Origin: CAZUZS01 sp964624795
Lineage (GTDB): Bacteria > Calditrichota > Calditrichia > RBG-13-44-9
Assembly: GCA_964624795.1 (NCBI GenBank)
Contig: CAZUZS010000002.1
Span: 1-64,000, forward strand
Direction of reading: 5' to 3'
DNA: 64,000 nt
Below the pieces are notes generated by a model. That model ran no database searches, was not told where the DNA came from, and was given only the letters and a program-made list of their open reading frames with translations. This document shows, piece after piece, positions 1 through 10,717 of the stretch; within the stretch, counting starts at the first letter, position 1, and every line of letters begins with the position of its first letter. A program made the translations under genes and the position numbers.

Positions 1-139
1 CCGCCGCGTATTCCTGATATAAGATTTGCCTAAAAATACAATTTTCACTCACAAATTATAAGGCCTAATAGGCGAGAGTTCTTGAGGACGTGAAAATCAT
101 ATAATCGCTATTCAACAAATTTCCAAATATTGAACTGTA

Positions 140-177
140 AGAGTGTTGATTATTTTTAATTAACACTCTTTTTTTTT
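140..177 (+). terminator. Rho-independent terminator
   Basis: A 12-bp stem (AGAGTGTTGATT pairing with AATTAACACTCT, one G-U wobble) is followed by a run of nine T. It must end a plus-strand transcript that begins before the window. Nothing else in bases 1-242 is coding, so the 5' 130 bases are probably the untranslated tail of that transcript. Confidence 0.85.
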
Positions 178-242
178 GCTCATTCTTTTCATTATTTTAC
201 CGAGTATAGATAATCTAAGTGGGTTAGAAAGATTAGAATTGC

Positions 243-1307
243 ATGATGAAAATATTTCTGAGAAAATACTGGTTCGTCATCACGATTTTTATAACATATC
301 AGTGTTTCTTATATCTAAACCGAATCAATTTGGATAATCCGATTGGCTATATAAATTTTATTTTGTATTTTATAACATTCCTGATTATTCGAGAGACTCT
401 ATCGTGGACAAAACTGAACAAAACGCTTGTTTTTCTTTTCTATTATTTCTATGGCTATCTTTCGATTTTCATGTCGCTTGCGGTATTGACCAGAAATAAT
501 CCCCGAATCGACCTCTTCTTTTATGTGTATGTAGATTGCGGCTTGCGACTATTCATCCTCATGATTTCCTTCTACGTTGCTTTGAATTCATTCAAATTTT
601 GGCATCGTAATGAGAAGCACACTATTCTTTGGTCTGTTCTTTTGGCAGTTTTGGTTCTGGTTGTTAATTATTTCAAGTACCTAATTCACCCGCTTTCGTT
701 GTCCGACGAAACTCTGTGGGCGGATTATGCAGTAAGAAATTATGTAACAACGGTTTTATCCATTTTCGCCATGCTCATATTCTGGTATCGCTATTACCAG
801 AAATATTTTGTGGTCTCGGAATATTTGAATATTATCTTGTTTATTCTGACCTTATCCAATATTGTAGAGGCACTTCATTTTGTTGCATTCCAGTACAGCA
901 AACAAATATGGTATTATGGGCAAATCTTTAATTTCCTGCTTAACCTGCTCATGTTGTTGGTGTGGTACGGGAGGCTTATCTACCTTGAAAGCGATATCTC
1001 AATTGAGAACGAAAGATATTTGGCCAATTTTCAATTCTTGAATGGATTTGTTTCCAAACCGAAAAAAAGTATGATTGTCAGCATAATTCCATTAGTATCG
1101 CTCCGCTATGTCATTGCGATCATCTTTAGTGCCGCGCTTATCTTGCTCGGATTATTTCTGATTAACAAAATAACATTTTATCTTTTTGTTAATACCGTAT
1201 TCATTCTTTTGGCGGTAATTCTGGCGTTATTTTTTAGTTTTAGCAGTATCAAAAGGGATTGGCAGGACCAGGTGGGTACCCTATTTAAGAGAAGCAAAGT
1301 CGAATGA
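243..1307 (+). CDS. Polytopic membrane protein, putative partner of the downstream kinase
   Basis: This 354-residue protein is almost entirely hydrophobic, with about ten predicted membrane spans (roughly residues 9-28, 33-52, 60-82, 98-116, 128-148, 165-185, 192-215, 222-245, 285-305 and 310-335). It has no signal peptide, enzymatic motif or soluble domain that I recognise. Its TGA stop overlaps the ATG of the next gene by four bases (ATGA), which implies translational coupling to the soluble hybrid kinase that follows. The kinase has no membrane segment of its own, so this protein could be its membrane-embedded sensor or anchor. That role is inferred from the overlap only. Two Met codons open the frame and either could be the start. 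Confidence 0.75.
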   Translation: MMKIFLRKYWFVITIFITYQCFLYLNRINLDNPIGYINFILYFITFLIIRETLSWTKLNKTLVFLFYYFYGYLSIFMSLAVLTRNNPRIDLFFYVYVDCGLRLFILMISFYVALNSFKFWHRNEKHTILWSVLLAVLVLVVNYFKYLIHPLSLSDETLWADYAVRNYVTTVLSIFAMLIFWYRYYQKYFVVSEYLNIILFILTLSNIVEALHFVAFQYSKQIWYYGQIFNFLLNLLMLLVWYGRLIYLESDISIENERYLANFQFLNGFVSKPKKSMIVSIIPLVSLRYVIAIIFSAALILLGLFLINKITFYLFVNTVFILLAVILALFFSFSSIKRDWQDQVGTLFKRSKVE

Positions 1308-2863
1308 AAATATTTAATTTTTCCAGATCAGAGAAAAAGGAAACAAAGCAGTCCTTTCAGTTGAGCAATCTCATCGAGATTCTCCAGGACGGCGTGGCCA
1401 TTTCGAATGTATCCGGGGAGCTTGTTTTTCTTAACAGATCAGCTTTCTCGCTTTTGGCGATAGAGAAGAACCAGGATCTGAGTAAAATTAATTTTTTTGA
1501 AGATTGCATCCAGGATCAGGCAAGAAGCGAAATTCTGAAGCAACAGATTAATCAACGCGGGCTGGTTCGTAACTATGAATTACAGCTTCGGAAAACAGGC
1601 GGTGGTGTGCTGGATGTTATTCTCACTATTAATATTATTGGAGATTTTCGACAGCAAAACATCGGGTTTTTGTTTCTCTTCAAAGATGTGACCGAGCTAA
1701 AGAAAATCCAGCAGCAACTATTGCAGAGTCAAAAACTGGAAAGTATAGGATTGATGGCATCGGGCATCGCTCATGATTTTAATAACATCTTGGCGGCCAT
1801 TATTCCCAATGCGGAATTGATAAAGATGTCCCAGGAGAAAAGCAATGGAAATTATAAAAGAGCCGAGATCATTGAAAAATCGGCACACCGGGCATCGGAC
1901 ATCGCGCAGCGTTTGTTAACTTTCACGCGTCACAACGATGGAATAAAACACTCCCCCATTAGCCTTAACCGTGTTATTAATGACAGTCTCGACCTGCTGG
2001 AACATTCCATCCCGAAGAACGTGAAGATCACCAAGCAGTTTGACTCCAATCTCTATTTTATCGTGGCGGACGATACCCAAATTCAACAAATTGTGATGAA
2101 CCTGGTAATCAATGCCACCGATGCCATGCCGGGTGGCGGCACCATTATACTGAAAACGGAAAACTTCCAGATTGATAATTACTACCAGGTAGGTTCGCTG
2201 GATCCAGGCGATTTTGTTCGCTTTTCGGTTATCGATTCCGGCTCCGGAATTCCCCTGGAGATTATTCCGAAAATCTTCGATCCGTTCTTTACTACAAAGG
2301 AAATTGGCAAAGGAACCGGACTGGGTTTGTCGGTAGTCTACGGAATAGTGAAAGGCTTAAATGGCCACATCGAAGTGGACAGTCGTCTGAATGAGGGAAC
2401 TCGGTTCGATATTTTCTTTCCGGTCGATAAATCGGTTGCTGAGAAAGCTAAATTTGAAGAAATACAGGAAATAGTATCGCGTGATCTGACGCTGTTGATT
2501 GTGGATGACGAAGACTACGTATTAAACATTCTGGGCGACATATTAGAATTTCTCGGATATACCGTTATAAAACAACATAGTGGCCAGGAGGCGGTGACAT
2601 ATTATGCCAGCCATAAAGATGAAATCGATTATGTTATCGTGGATTTAAAAATGCCCAAAATGGATGGCCGTGCCACCTGCGCCGAGTTGAGAAAGATCGA
2701 TCCCAGCACAAAAATTATCTTTACCAGCGGTTTTGATGATCAACCGTTCGATGAAGAAAGCCTTGCAGGGGTGGTCGGATTTCTCAAAAAGCCATATAGC
2801 ATTAATGTTGTTGCAAAATTACTGGAAGAAATTTTCTCCAGGGAAGAGGTTATGAAAGGTTAA
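1304..2863 (+). CDS. Soluble hybrid histidine kinase (PAS-HisKA-HATPase-REC)
   Basis: The protein autophosphorylates on His and carries its own receiver, so it should signal through an internal phosphorelay. Residues about 20-135 form a PAS domain. The phosphoacceptor is His157 in the motif G-I-A-H-D-F-N-N. The ATPase domain has N270 of the N box, D311-SGSG as G1 and G336-KGTGLGLS as G2. A C-terminal receiver (about 395-515) has the acidic pair D401/D402, phosphoacceptor Asp447 and conserved K496. There is no transmembrane segment and no output domain. The start overlaps the stop of the 10-TM protein upstream (ATGA). The H-D-F-N-N sequence after the His is typical of kinases with a fused receiver. 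A second hybrid kinase follows 209 bases downstream. Confidence 0.93.
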   Translation: MKIFNFSRSEKKETKQSFQLSNLIEILQDGVAISNVSGELVFLNRSAFSLLAIEKNQDLSKINFFEDCIQDQARSEILKQQINQRGLVRNYELQLRKTGGGVLDVILTINIIGDFRQQNIGFLFLFKDVTELKKIQQQLLQSQKLESIGLMASGIAHDFNNILAAIIPNAELIKMSQEKSNGNYKRAEIIEKSAHRASDIAQRLLTFTRHNDGIKHSPISLNRVINDSLDLLEHSIPKNVKITKQFDSNLYFIVADDTQIQQIVMNLVINATDAMPGGGTIILKTENFQIDNYYQVGSLDPGDFVRFSVIDSGSGIPLEIIPKIFDPFFTTKEIGKGTGLGLSVVYGIVKGLNGHIEVDSRLNEGTRFDIFFPVDKSVAEKAKFEEIQEIVSRDLTLLIVDDEDYVLNILGDILEFLGYTVIKQHSGQEAVTYYASHKDEIDYVIVDLKMPKMDGRATCAELRKIDPSTKIIFTSGFDDQPFDEESLAGVVGFLKKPYSINVVAKLLEEIFSREEVMKG

Positions 2864-3072
2864 TTAGATTCTTGGTGTGTCTAAGATATATGTAACTTGG
2901 ATATTTATAATCGGGGTGGGAACGGCTGAGATTTTGAATGGGGTGGAGAGAAAATTCGCTATACGTAACCCTGATCAGCGCAAAAAAAGCCGGGCAGGAA
3001 AATGGAAAGAGTCGTCCGAAAGCTGCTGAGCTTGAAGTTTTTATTTAATGGGCTTATAGAAAAGGCACCTAC

Positions 3073-5961
3073 GTGTTAAACAGGTTGAAAATATCACACA
3101 GATTATGGCTGCTTACAACCAGCATGATCATTGTCTTTTCAGCAGGATTTTACCTTTACTTTGCCACAACTGTTGAAAAACAATTCCGGGAAGGTTTGCT
3201 AAAAAAAGGAATGAGCTTAATGCAAACTGCCTCGGTGAACCTGGGCCCCGCCTTGTTTTTTGACGATAATAAATTCCTTCGTAACATGGTTAACGGAATT
3301 GAAAACGATCCGGATATTTCTTTTATTTACGTCACAGATCATCTCAACCAGATGAAATATGGGTACCGCTACAGTCAGAATATGGAGCTCATCAAATCTT
3401 TTTTGGGTTCGAACAAGGTCCAGGAATTCTCGGATAATATGCTTATTCTTAAGCAAAGCATCTTTTTCCAGGATGAATACCGAGGCGCCCTGGTGGTGGG
3501 CATGAGTCTGGCGTGGGTTCATAAAAAGGTTGCCATTCAAACCCGAAACCTTGTTCTTATCAGCATGGGCCTGGCGCTAATATTGATTTTCATTTCGTCG
3601 ATTATTGCCCGAACCATTTCCAAGCCGTTGCAGGACGCAGTGGGAGCAATCAAATTGTATTCTGATAAGGAGGGCGTTTTGGAATTGCGGTTGCCGGTAA
3701 AAGGGACGGATGAGGTTGCACAGTTGTCGACCGCCCTAAATCAGTTGGCAGACAACCTGGATAGCAATCTCCGGGAGCTCAACAAATCCAAAAAATATCA
3801 GGAAACGCTGTTTCAATTGAGCCCTATTCCTATTATCATCGCAGATACCCTGGGACAGATCGAGGAAGTTAATGAAAGTGCGAGTGGATTTTTTGGCGTC
3901 GAGCGAACCGTACTCGTTCAAATGAACCTGGATCGATTTTTCCAAACCGAGGACCTCAATGCGATTTTTAATCGGATTATTCAGGATATGCAGAATGTCC
4001 GGGGTTATGTTACCACGCTGCGAATGACCGATGGCAATAAAAAGATTGTGGAACTGAATATCGAAAGCCATCAGGATGACATGAATTATGTAAAGAATGT
4101 CATTATTGCGATTATCGATATCACCGAAAAAATTCATATTCAGCGGGAAATACTTCAGAATCAGACAAAGTTGCAGCGCATCAATGATGAGTTGCGGTTG
4201 AAGACAGAAGAGCTGGAGCGGCTTAGCTCGTGGAACACCAAGAATGCCCATAATCTTGCACAACTGATAACCGTCAGCCAGCAAATGATGCGGGCCATGA
4301 CACCCAACCTGATACTGCAGAAAATCATTGAAGATGGCCGGGCATTGCTGGATGCGGATGAGTGTGTCATCTACCTCTGGGATTCAAAGACAGACAAGCT
4401 TGTCCAATCTATTGTCTCTTCTGAAGAAGTAAAGAAGCGCATTTCTCCATTCGTTCAAAATGATGACAATTTTATCTGGCGAACTTACCAGGACAACGAT
4501 CCGTTTGTCTGCGATTCGGATGAGTTGGAGATCCACGAGATAAAATTATTGGGTCTGAATCGTGAGGACGTATTCTCTCTGGTGTCGGTTCCCATAAGCG
4601 AAAAGGACTATCGGTTCGGTGTCATACTGTTTTTAAAACGAGATAATCATGCTTTTCGGGTAGAAGATGTGCACCTCCTGAGCACCCTGGCAAACCAGGC
4701 TGCTATTCTGCTGGACAATATTCATCTGGTTCATGCTTTTAAGGAAAAAGCAGCCAGCCTTGAAAAAGCATACGAGGATTTGCAGAAATCGCAGCAACAG
4801 GTCATCCAACTTCAGAAAATGGAAAGCCTGGGGACTCTGGTCGGTGGCATTGCTCACGATTTCAATAACATTTTGGGGATCATTATTCCCAACACCGATC
4901 TGCTAAGGAATGATGCCCAGGGGAATGGAAGTGTGCTGCGACGTGTTAATATTATCTCGGAAGCTGCGCAGCGGGCTGCGGATTTGACGAGACAGTTGCT
5001 GATGTTCTCCCGCAACCAGGATATCCAGGTAAAAATGCTATCACCCAATCAACTCATCTCAAGACTGTCCAGCATGTTCAAACGAACTTTGGGCAAAGAG
5101 TACGATATTCTGTTGGACCTGGACCCCGATGTGCAGGATGTGGAAGCGGATGAGACCCGGCTCACCCAGGTGCTGGTAAATCTGGGGGTAAATGCCAGAG
5201 ATGCCATGAAAGATGGCGGACAAATCACTATCCGAACCAGAATGGCCAGGTATAAACCGAAGATGGCAAATAATAGCGTGGAAAAAGAGTATGTGTGCAT
5301 CAGCATAGCAGACACCGGTGTGGGCATTAAAGGTGCTGATTTCGACAAGATATTTGATCCTTTCTTTACGACGAAAAGCGTTGGCAAAGGCACCGGGTTA
5401 GGCCTTTCCGTGGTTTATGGCATCATGCAAAGCCACAAGGGATTTGTCGATGTGGAAAGCAAAGTCGGAAAAGGAACCACTTTTTTCCTCTACTTCCCGC
5501 CCGTACCAAAGCGCGAACTGCAGGCGGAGGAGGTAAAAACGAAAGCAATTCCAAAAGGGAATGAAAATATTCTTGTGATTGATGACGAAAACATGATTCG
5601 GGATTCCATAAAAGAAATACTGGAATCGTTCGGGTATTCTGTAGTTACCGCCTCCGGTGGAATGGAAGGCCTAAAAATTATCCAGGAAAATAGACGCCAT
5701 TTTGATCTTGCAATTGTGGATATGTCTATGCCCAAGATGAACGGCGTTGAGACGATTCGCAATATCAGGCAACTGGACAGCTCGATCAAAGTGCTGCTTT
5801 CCAGCGGCCATTTGGACCGCGACCGGATTGTACCTCCCGATCTTAATGTTGACGGAACCTTGCCCAAACCCTACCGGATGCGCGAACTTGCTTTAAAAGT
5901 GCGTCAGGTGCTTGCTCCAAAAGTCGAGCAGGTTGTTTCGCTATCAAGCCTTCAGCAATAA
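3073..5961 (+). CDS. Membrane-bound hybrid histidine kinase (sensor-HAMP-PAS-GAF-HisKA-HATPase-REC)
   Basis: A 962-residue sensor kinase starting at a GTG codon. Two membrane spans (about residues 11-30 and 160-179) enclose a periplasmic sensor of about 125 residues. A HAMP linker (about 180-235), a PAS domain (about 245-355) with a coiled coil after it, and a GAF domain (about 400-560) follow. Phosphoacceptor His595 lies in the same G-I-A-H-D-F-N-N motif as the preceding kinase. The ATPase domain has DTGVG and GKGTGLGLS boxes. The receiver has Asp883 in V-D-M-S-M-P-K-M-N-G. The kinase cores of this and the preceding gene are clearly related, suggesting duplication with gain of new sensory modules. 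No DNA-binding output is present, so the downstream target lies elsewhere. Confidence 0.93.
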   Translation: MLNRLKISHRLWLLTTSMIIVFSAGFYLYFATTVEKQFREGLLKKGMSLMQTASVNLGPALFFDDNKFLRNMVNGIENDPDISFIYVTDHLNQMKYGYRYSQNMELIKSFLGSNKVQEFSDNMLILKQSIFFQDEYRGALVVGMSLAWVHKKVAIQTRNLVLISMGLALILIFISSIIARTISKPLQDAVGAIKLYSDKEGVLELRLPVKGTDEVAQLSTALNQLADNLDSNLRELNKSKKYQETLFQLSPIPIIIADTLGQIEEVNESASGFFGVERTVLVQMNLDRFFQTEDLNAIFNRIIQDMQNVRGYVTTLRMTDGNKKIVELNIESHQDDMNYVKNVIIAIIDITEKIHIQREILQNQTKLQRINDELRLKTEELERLSSWNTKNAHNLAQLITVSQQMMRAMTPNLILQKIIEDGRALLDADECVIYLWDSKTDKLVQSIVSSEEVKKRISPFVQNDDNFIWRTYQDNDPFVCDSDELEIHEIKLLGLNREDVFSLVSVPISEKDYRFGVILFLKRDNHAFRVEDVHLLSTLANQAAILLDNIHLVHAFKEKAASLEKAYEDLQKSQQQVIQLQKMESLGTLVGGIAHDFNNILGIIIPNTDLLRNDAQGNGSVLRRVNIISEAAQRAADLTRQLLMFSRNQDIQVKMLSPNQLISRLSSMFKRTLGKEYDILLDLDPDVQDVEADETRLTQVLVNLGVNARDAMKDGGQITIRTRMARYKPKMANNSVEKEYVCISIADTGVGIKGADFDKIFDPFFTTKSVGKGTGLGLSVVYGIMQSHKGFVDVESKVGKGTTFFLYFPPVPKRELQAEEVKTKAIPKGNENILVIDDENMIRDSIKEILESFGYSVVTASGGMEGLKIIQENRRHFDLAIVDMSMPKMNGVETIRNIRQLDSSIKVLLSSGHLDRDRIVPPDLNVDGTLPKPYRMRELALKVRQVLAPKVEQVVSLSSLQQ

Positions 5962-6197
5962 ACCTCTTGCCTTGATTTATTGGCCTATCTATATTTTCGA
6001 TCCAAATGCAGCGCCGTTGCCTGATAGATCGCCCGCGGGCGGCAAAAAGATTATGTGGCCCGTAAAAAATGGTGGCTTTGGATGGCGATGGTCGGGGGAG
6101 GTTTCTAACTTATATATGGTCGTTGAAGGGGGGGCCTGGCGGGGCAAATTTCGCGGCGGCCTAAAATTGCTTGAAATAAACTTTACAGGTAACATAA

Positions 6198-8834
6198 ATG
6201 AAATCATCAAAACAGATTCGGGATGAATTTATAAAATATTTTCAGGAGAAGGAACATACTTTTGTCCCCAGCTCACCGGTAATTCCGGTCAACGATCCAA
6301 CCCTGCTATTTACGAATGCGGGCATGAACCAGTTTAAAGATGTTTTCCTGGGCATGGGAAACCGACCCTACAGTCGGGCGGTGAATTCGCAAAAATGCAT
6401 TCGTGTTAGCGGGAAGCACAATGATCTGGAAGAGGTCGGTCGCGATACTTATCACCACACATTTTTCGAAATGCTGGGAAACTGGTCGTTTGGGGATTAC
6501 TACAAAACCGAAGCGATTCAATGGGCGTGGGAATTGCTGACCGGCATCTGGAAATTGCCGAAAGAGAAGTTGTGGGCCACTGTGTATCTGGATGATGATG
6601 AAGCCGCTGATATCTGGGTAAAAGAGACCGATGTTAATCCGTCGCAGGTGTTGCGGTTTGGAGAAAAGGATAATTTCTGGGAAATGGGAGAAACCGGCCC
6701 GTGCGGCCCCTGCTCTGAAATCCATATTGATTTGGGCCCTGATTTTTGCGACAAAAAGCATCTAACGAATCACACTTGTCAGGTGAATGGCGATTGCGCC
6801 CGTTTTATTGAACTCTGGAATCTTGTGTTCATTCAATCCAATCGGGAAGAGGATGGCAGTTTGCATCCACTGCCGGCCAAACATGTGGATACCGGTATGG
6901 GGTTCGAGCGAATTGTTGCGGTAATTCAGGGTGTGCACTCCAATTATGATACCGATCTCTTCCTGCCAATATTGGCCAAGATCGGTGAGTTAGCCGGCCT
7001 GAAGTATGAGACCGCCACCGAAACCCAGCAAGTGGCAATGCGGGTGATTGCCGACCATATCCGGATGCTTACTTTTTCCATTTCCGATGGTGCTGTCCCA
7101 TCCAACGAAGGAAGAGGGTATGTGCTTCGCCGGGTCTTGCGCCGTGCCGCGCGGTTCGGACGGAAACTGGGCATGTATCAACCATTTATCCACAATCTGG
7201 TTCCGGCAGTGGTCAGCATCATGGGAAAAGCGTTTCCGGAGATTGTTGCCAAACGGGAACATGTCATGAATGTCATTCAATCCGAAGAGGAAAGTTTCAA
7301 TAAGACCCTGGATCGCGGAATCGAATTATTTGAAAACCTGGCACAGCAGCTAAAATCGCAGCAGAAAAAAATGATCCCGGGAGAAGAAGCATTCCGGCTG
7401 TATGATACATACGGCTTTCCTTTAGACCTGACCCGTGTAATGGCAGAAGAGCAGAACCTCGCCATCGATGAAGAAGGATTTGACAATGAGATGGAAAAAC
7501 AGCGTGAACGGGCCAGAAGTGCCGGGAAATTTGCTGCCCAGTTCGATCATGTGGATAACTGGAATGTGCTTCAGCATTGTCCTTCTGCATCGCACTTTGT
7601 CGGTTATGAAACACTGGAAACAGAAACCGATATCTGTAAATTTGCCCGCAAGAATGGAAAATACCAGGTCGTTTTGACAGAAACGCCCTTTTATGCGGAG
7701 AGCGGAGGGCAGGTTGCCGACCGCGGAAAGCTGGTGTCGCAGGATGGGGAGTTGCAGGTGATCTCGGTTCACAAAGAGGGAGAAGAGATAATTCATGTCT
7801 GCGAGACGCCGCAGAATTTTGATATCATTCATTCCCGTGTTACAGCCAGCGTAAATCCCGCTCTGCGATTTCCTACGATGTACAACCACACAGCAACCCA
7901 TTTGCTGCACGCTGCCTTGCGCCTGGTGTTGGGGAAGCATGTTCAGCAGGCCGGCTCGCTTGTGACCCCCGACAGGCTGCGTTTCGATTTCACGCACTTC
8001 AAAAAAATTGAACCCCGCGAGCTGGCAGAAATTGAATCGATAGTGAATAACCAAATCCGGCGCGATACGCCTCTTGAGATATATCAGACCAGCTACAAAA
8101 AAGCGCAGGAGTTAGGCGCCATGGCCCTCTTCGGTGAAAAATACGGCGAACAGGTGCGCGTTATCTCCATCGACGATTTCAGCAAAGAGTTATGCGGCGG
8201 GACCCACGTGCGGCGAACCGGCGAGATCGGATCATTCGTTATTGTCCAGGAAAGCAGCATCGCCAGTGGCATTCGGCGCGTTGAAGCACTCACCGGACCT
8301 GCAGCCACATCTTTTCTACAACAGGCGAGAGATACTTTGTTTGAGGTCGGCCGGATTCTTAATTCTCCCGTTGAGGGGATAGCTTCAAGAGTTGACTCGC
8401 TGACCGGCCAATTGCGGGAAATGGAAAAAAACCTGCAAAAAATGCAGGGTGAACAAGTCCTTCATCAGGTTGACAAGGCGATTGAGAATACCGAACTACT
8501 GGGCACTGTGCATCTTGCTATTGAAAAATTTGAAAATGTTGATACTGATTTATTAAAACAGGCAGCAGACCGTTTCAGGCAAAATGTGAAAAATGGGGTA
8601 CTGCTCTTCATAAACCTATCCGATGGGAAAATCAACTTTGTCTGCGCAATTACTGATGATTTGATACGTGAGTCGGGATTAAAAGCAGGCGACCTGGTTC
8701 GGGAAGTTGCGAAAATTACCGGTGGCGGCGGCGGGGGCAAAGCGCATCTGGCAACAGCCGGCGGCAAACATCCCGAAAAGTTGGACGAAGCAATTGGCTA
8801 TTTCAGAAAACATCTTCTGGAATTAACGCAATAA
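6198..8834 (+). CDS. alaS: Alanyl-tRNA synthetase
   Basis: Charges tRNA-Ala in the cytoplasm. At 878 residues it is full length for bacterial AlaRS. The N-terminal class II catalytic core begins S-K-Q-I-R-D-E-F with the typical T-N-A-G-M-N-Q-F-K-D motif near residues 34-48. The editing domain carries the zinc/active-site motifs H-x3-H (N-H-T-A-T-H, near residue 565) and C-G-G-T-H-V near residue 667. A coiled coil (about 730-760) precedes the C-Ala domain with its glycine-rich G-G-G-G-G-G-K. The ATG follows ACAGGTAAC, a weak ribosome site. It stands alone, 236 bases downstream of the hybrid kinase; that gap contains no believable gene. Confidence 0.98.
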   Translation: MKSSKQIRDEFIKYFQEKEHTFVPSSPVIPVNDPTLLFTNAGMNQFKDVFLGMGNRPYSRAVNSQKCIRVSGKHNDLEEVGRDTYHHTFFEMLGNWSFGDYYKTEAIQWAWELLTGIWKLPKEKLWATVYLDDDEAADIWVKETDVNPSQVLRFGEKDNFWEMGETGPCGPCSEIHIDLGPDFCDKKHLTNHTCQVNGDCARFIELWNLVFIQSNREEDGSLHPLPAKHVDTGMGFERIVAVIQGVHSNYDTDLFLPILAKIGELAGLKYETATETQQVAMRVIADHIRMLTFSISDGAVPSNEGRGYVLRRVLRRAARFGRKLGMYQPFIHNLVPAVVSIMGKAFPEIVAKREHVMNVIQSEEESFNKTLDRGIELFENLAQQLKSQQKKMIPGEEAFRLYDTYGFPLDLTRVMAEEQNLAIDEEGFDNEMEKQRERARSAGKFAAQFDHVDNWNVLQHCPSASHFVGYETLETETDICKFARKNGKYQVVLTETPFYAESGGQVADRGKLVSQDGELQVISVHKEGEEIIHVCETPQNFDIIHSRVTASVNPALRFPTMYNHTATHLLHAALRLVLGKHVQQAGSLVTPDRLRFDFTHFKKIEPRELAEIESIVNNQIRRDTPLEIYQTSYKKAQELGAMALFGEKYGEQVRVISIDDFSKELCGGTHVRRTGEIGSFVIVQESSIASGIRRVEALTGPAATSFLQQARDTLFEVGRILNSPVEGIASRVDSLTGQLREMEKNLQKMQGEQVLHQVDKAIENTELLGTVHLAIEKFENVDTDLLKQAADRFRQNVKNGVLLFINLSDGKINFVCAITDDLIRESGLKAGDLVREVAKITGGGGGGKAHLATAGGKHPEKLDEAIGYFRKHLLELTQ

Positions 8835-9221
8835 GATACGACTGATAGGGTGGTTCTTTATTCATCGGCCCCGGCACCATTAAAAGGCTGCTGCTAATCT
8901 GCACGGCTTCTCACTCTCCTTTATTCCTGCACGGAAAATGGAATAAAAAAAATTAACCTGCCAAATTTTATATTGGAAATGCACACCGATAGAAGGTGTT
9001 CGGCGGTTTTTATTTCATGATATATAAAAAAGCATTGCACTTTGTTTTTTTTTTTATAAATTAACACATCAAGCACAGAGCGTAAACGCCGTGTTATGAT
9101 CTGCATTTTATTAAAATTTTGACCTATCCTTTTTTCTGCGAGAGGGGGTGATGCAACCCGGTAATCTCTGCTTTATTTAATTTCGTGTAGTGCCTAAAAA
9201 TCATTATTCATGGAGGTAAAT
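8835..9221 (+). promoter_or_regulatory. Gene-free region and leader of the type IX cargo gene, with a structured hairpin
   Basis: No coding potential is visible in these 387 bases. At 9138-9171 a compact imperfect hairpin can be drawn: GC/GC and AGAG/CTCT form the lower stem, and an inner GGGT/ACCC stem closes a GATGCA loop. It lies about 50 bases before the start codon. I do not recognise it as a known riboswitch class. A strong Shine-Dalgarno GGAGGT at 9212-9217 precedes the ATG at 9222 and rules out the in-frame ATG at 9210, which is embedded in the Shine-Dalgarno sequence. Confidence 0.4.
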
Positions 9222-10617
9222 ATGAGATTCATTCTTACGGCAGCAGTTTTAGTAGCATTCGTTGTGGGGATGGTTTCGGCTCAAAATGACGGCTCCTTTG
9301 TCGAAAGATCACCCTACAAAACATCCCCCTATTCTCAACAGAACATTGAGGCAACGTGGGATTTGCAGTTGAGTTTTAATCTGGAAACCACAACCGGTGC
9401 GCTCGGGAATGCCGGCGCGGAATTTGATGGCACGTATTACTATACCACCCGCTGGGCATCCAACCTGATTGAGAAGATGGACGCCTCCGGTAATTTTGTG
9501 GAAGAATTTTCCGTGCCTGGCGTAAGCGGTCTTCGTGACCTGGCATTCGACGGCACCTATATGTATGGTGGTGCGGCGTCTACCACCATCTACATGATGG
9601 ATTTCGCCACTCAAACCCTGCTTGGCACCATTTCGTCACCGGTTAATGTTCGAAACATCGCCTACGATGCCGACAACGATGCATTTTGGGTTGGCGATTG
9701 GGCAACCGATCTTGTTTTAATTGATCGCAATGGTACCACCCTTGCCACGATTCCAAATGCAAACTTGGGATTTGTCTCGCAATATGGAACTGCTTACGAT
9801 AATTACAGTGCGGGCGGACCTTTCCTGTGGGTTTTTGACCAGGGAGCATTGGGTGACCAGGCAATTGTCCACCAAGTTGATATTGCATCGGGCACCCTTA
9901 CCGGCGTTTCGCATGATGTCGGTGCCGATTTTTCTGCTTCTGCCGGCGTCTCCGGCGGTCTCTTTATTACAACGGATGCAGTTGCAGGTACCGTCTCTCT
10001 TGGCGGTGTGCTGCAGGGAACACCGGATATGTTCTTTGTTTACGAACTTGCGCCTTATGGCGATTTGCTGGATCCGCTGCCACCAACCGGCTTCACCGCA
10101 ACCAGCAATGCAATGACTCCCACCAGCATTCAATTAGACTGGACCGACCCGACTCAGTATGTAAACGGGACTGCGCTGACTAATTTTACAATCGAGATCT
10201 CTCGGGATGGCTCTTTCCTCGCGTCTGTTCCAATGGGTACCGAAACCTACACTGACAATGGGTTGACGCAATACCAGGAATACAGCTATGAGGTATGGGC
10301 AAAGGATAACGTGGACAGCACCAGTAGCCATGTCTCAGCAATGATGGCAGCCGGTGGTTATCCGCCTATCATGGTTGTTGCGCCAACCAGTCTGAGCGAC
10401 ACCATGTTAGTGGGTGGAACCAATTCGCATCAAATAACCATTTTCAACAATCAGACTAACCCCGGTCCGCTTAATTACACAATTACCGAGAATCCCTCGG
10501 CAAGTTGGGTAACTGTTTCTTCCTATAGTGGAACAGTGGGGCCAAACAGCGGCCAGGTTCTGGATGTCGATATTGACGCGGGCGGCCTTACTCCTGGCGT
10601 CTACACGACCGAACTTC
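9222..10617 (+). CDS. Giant secreted modular protein, N-terminal part (3' end lost in scaffold gap)
   Basis: The product begins with a signal peptide (M-R-F-I-L-T-A-A-V-L-V-A-F-V-V-G-M-V-S-A). Next comes a beta-propeller-like domain of about 265 residues with repeated F-D-G-T-Y-x-Y, then a fibronectin type III domain (about residues 290-385) and the start of a BACON-like beta-sandwich. The frame runs straight into 100 N. The sequence after the gap encodes the same kind of protein and ends with a type IX sorting domain, so both pieces very probably belong to one gene of about 1,760 residues plus the missing part. They are in different frames only because the gap length is arbitrary. Start chosen at 9222 from the Shine-Dalgarno position. 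Function unknown; extracellular or surface-attached. Confidence 0.85.
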
Positions 10618-10717
10618 NNNNNNNNNNNNNNNNNNNNNNNNNNNNNNNNNNNNNNNNNNNNNNNNNNNNNNNNNNNNNNNNNNNNNNNNNNNNNNNNNNN
10701 NNNNNNNNNNNNNNNNN
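10618..10717. other. Scaffold gap (100 N)
   Basis: Exactly 100 N, a conventional placeholder of unknown true length. It falls inside a gene full of internal duplications, which is a common reason for assembly failure. Confidence 0.99.

Noticed and set aside
5912..6226. Small open frame between the second kinase and alaS
   Set aside because: It overlaps both the kinase end and alaS start, has no Shine-Dalgarno sequence and no recognisable composition.
10618..10717. True frameshift in the giant cargo gene
   Set aside because: The frame change coincides with an N run of arbitrary length, so no frameshift can be concluded.
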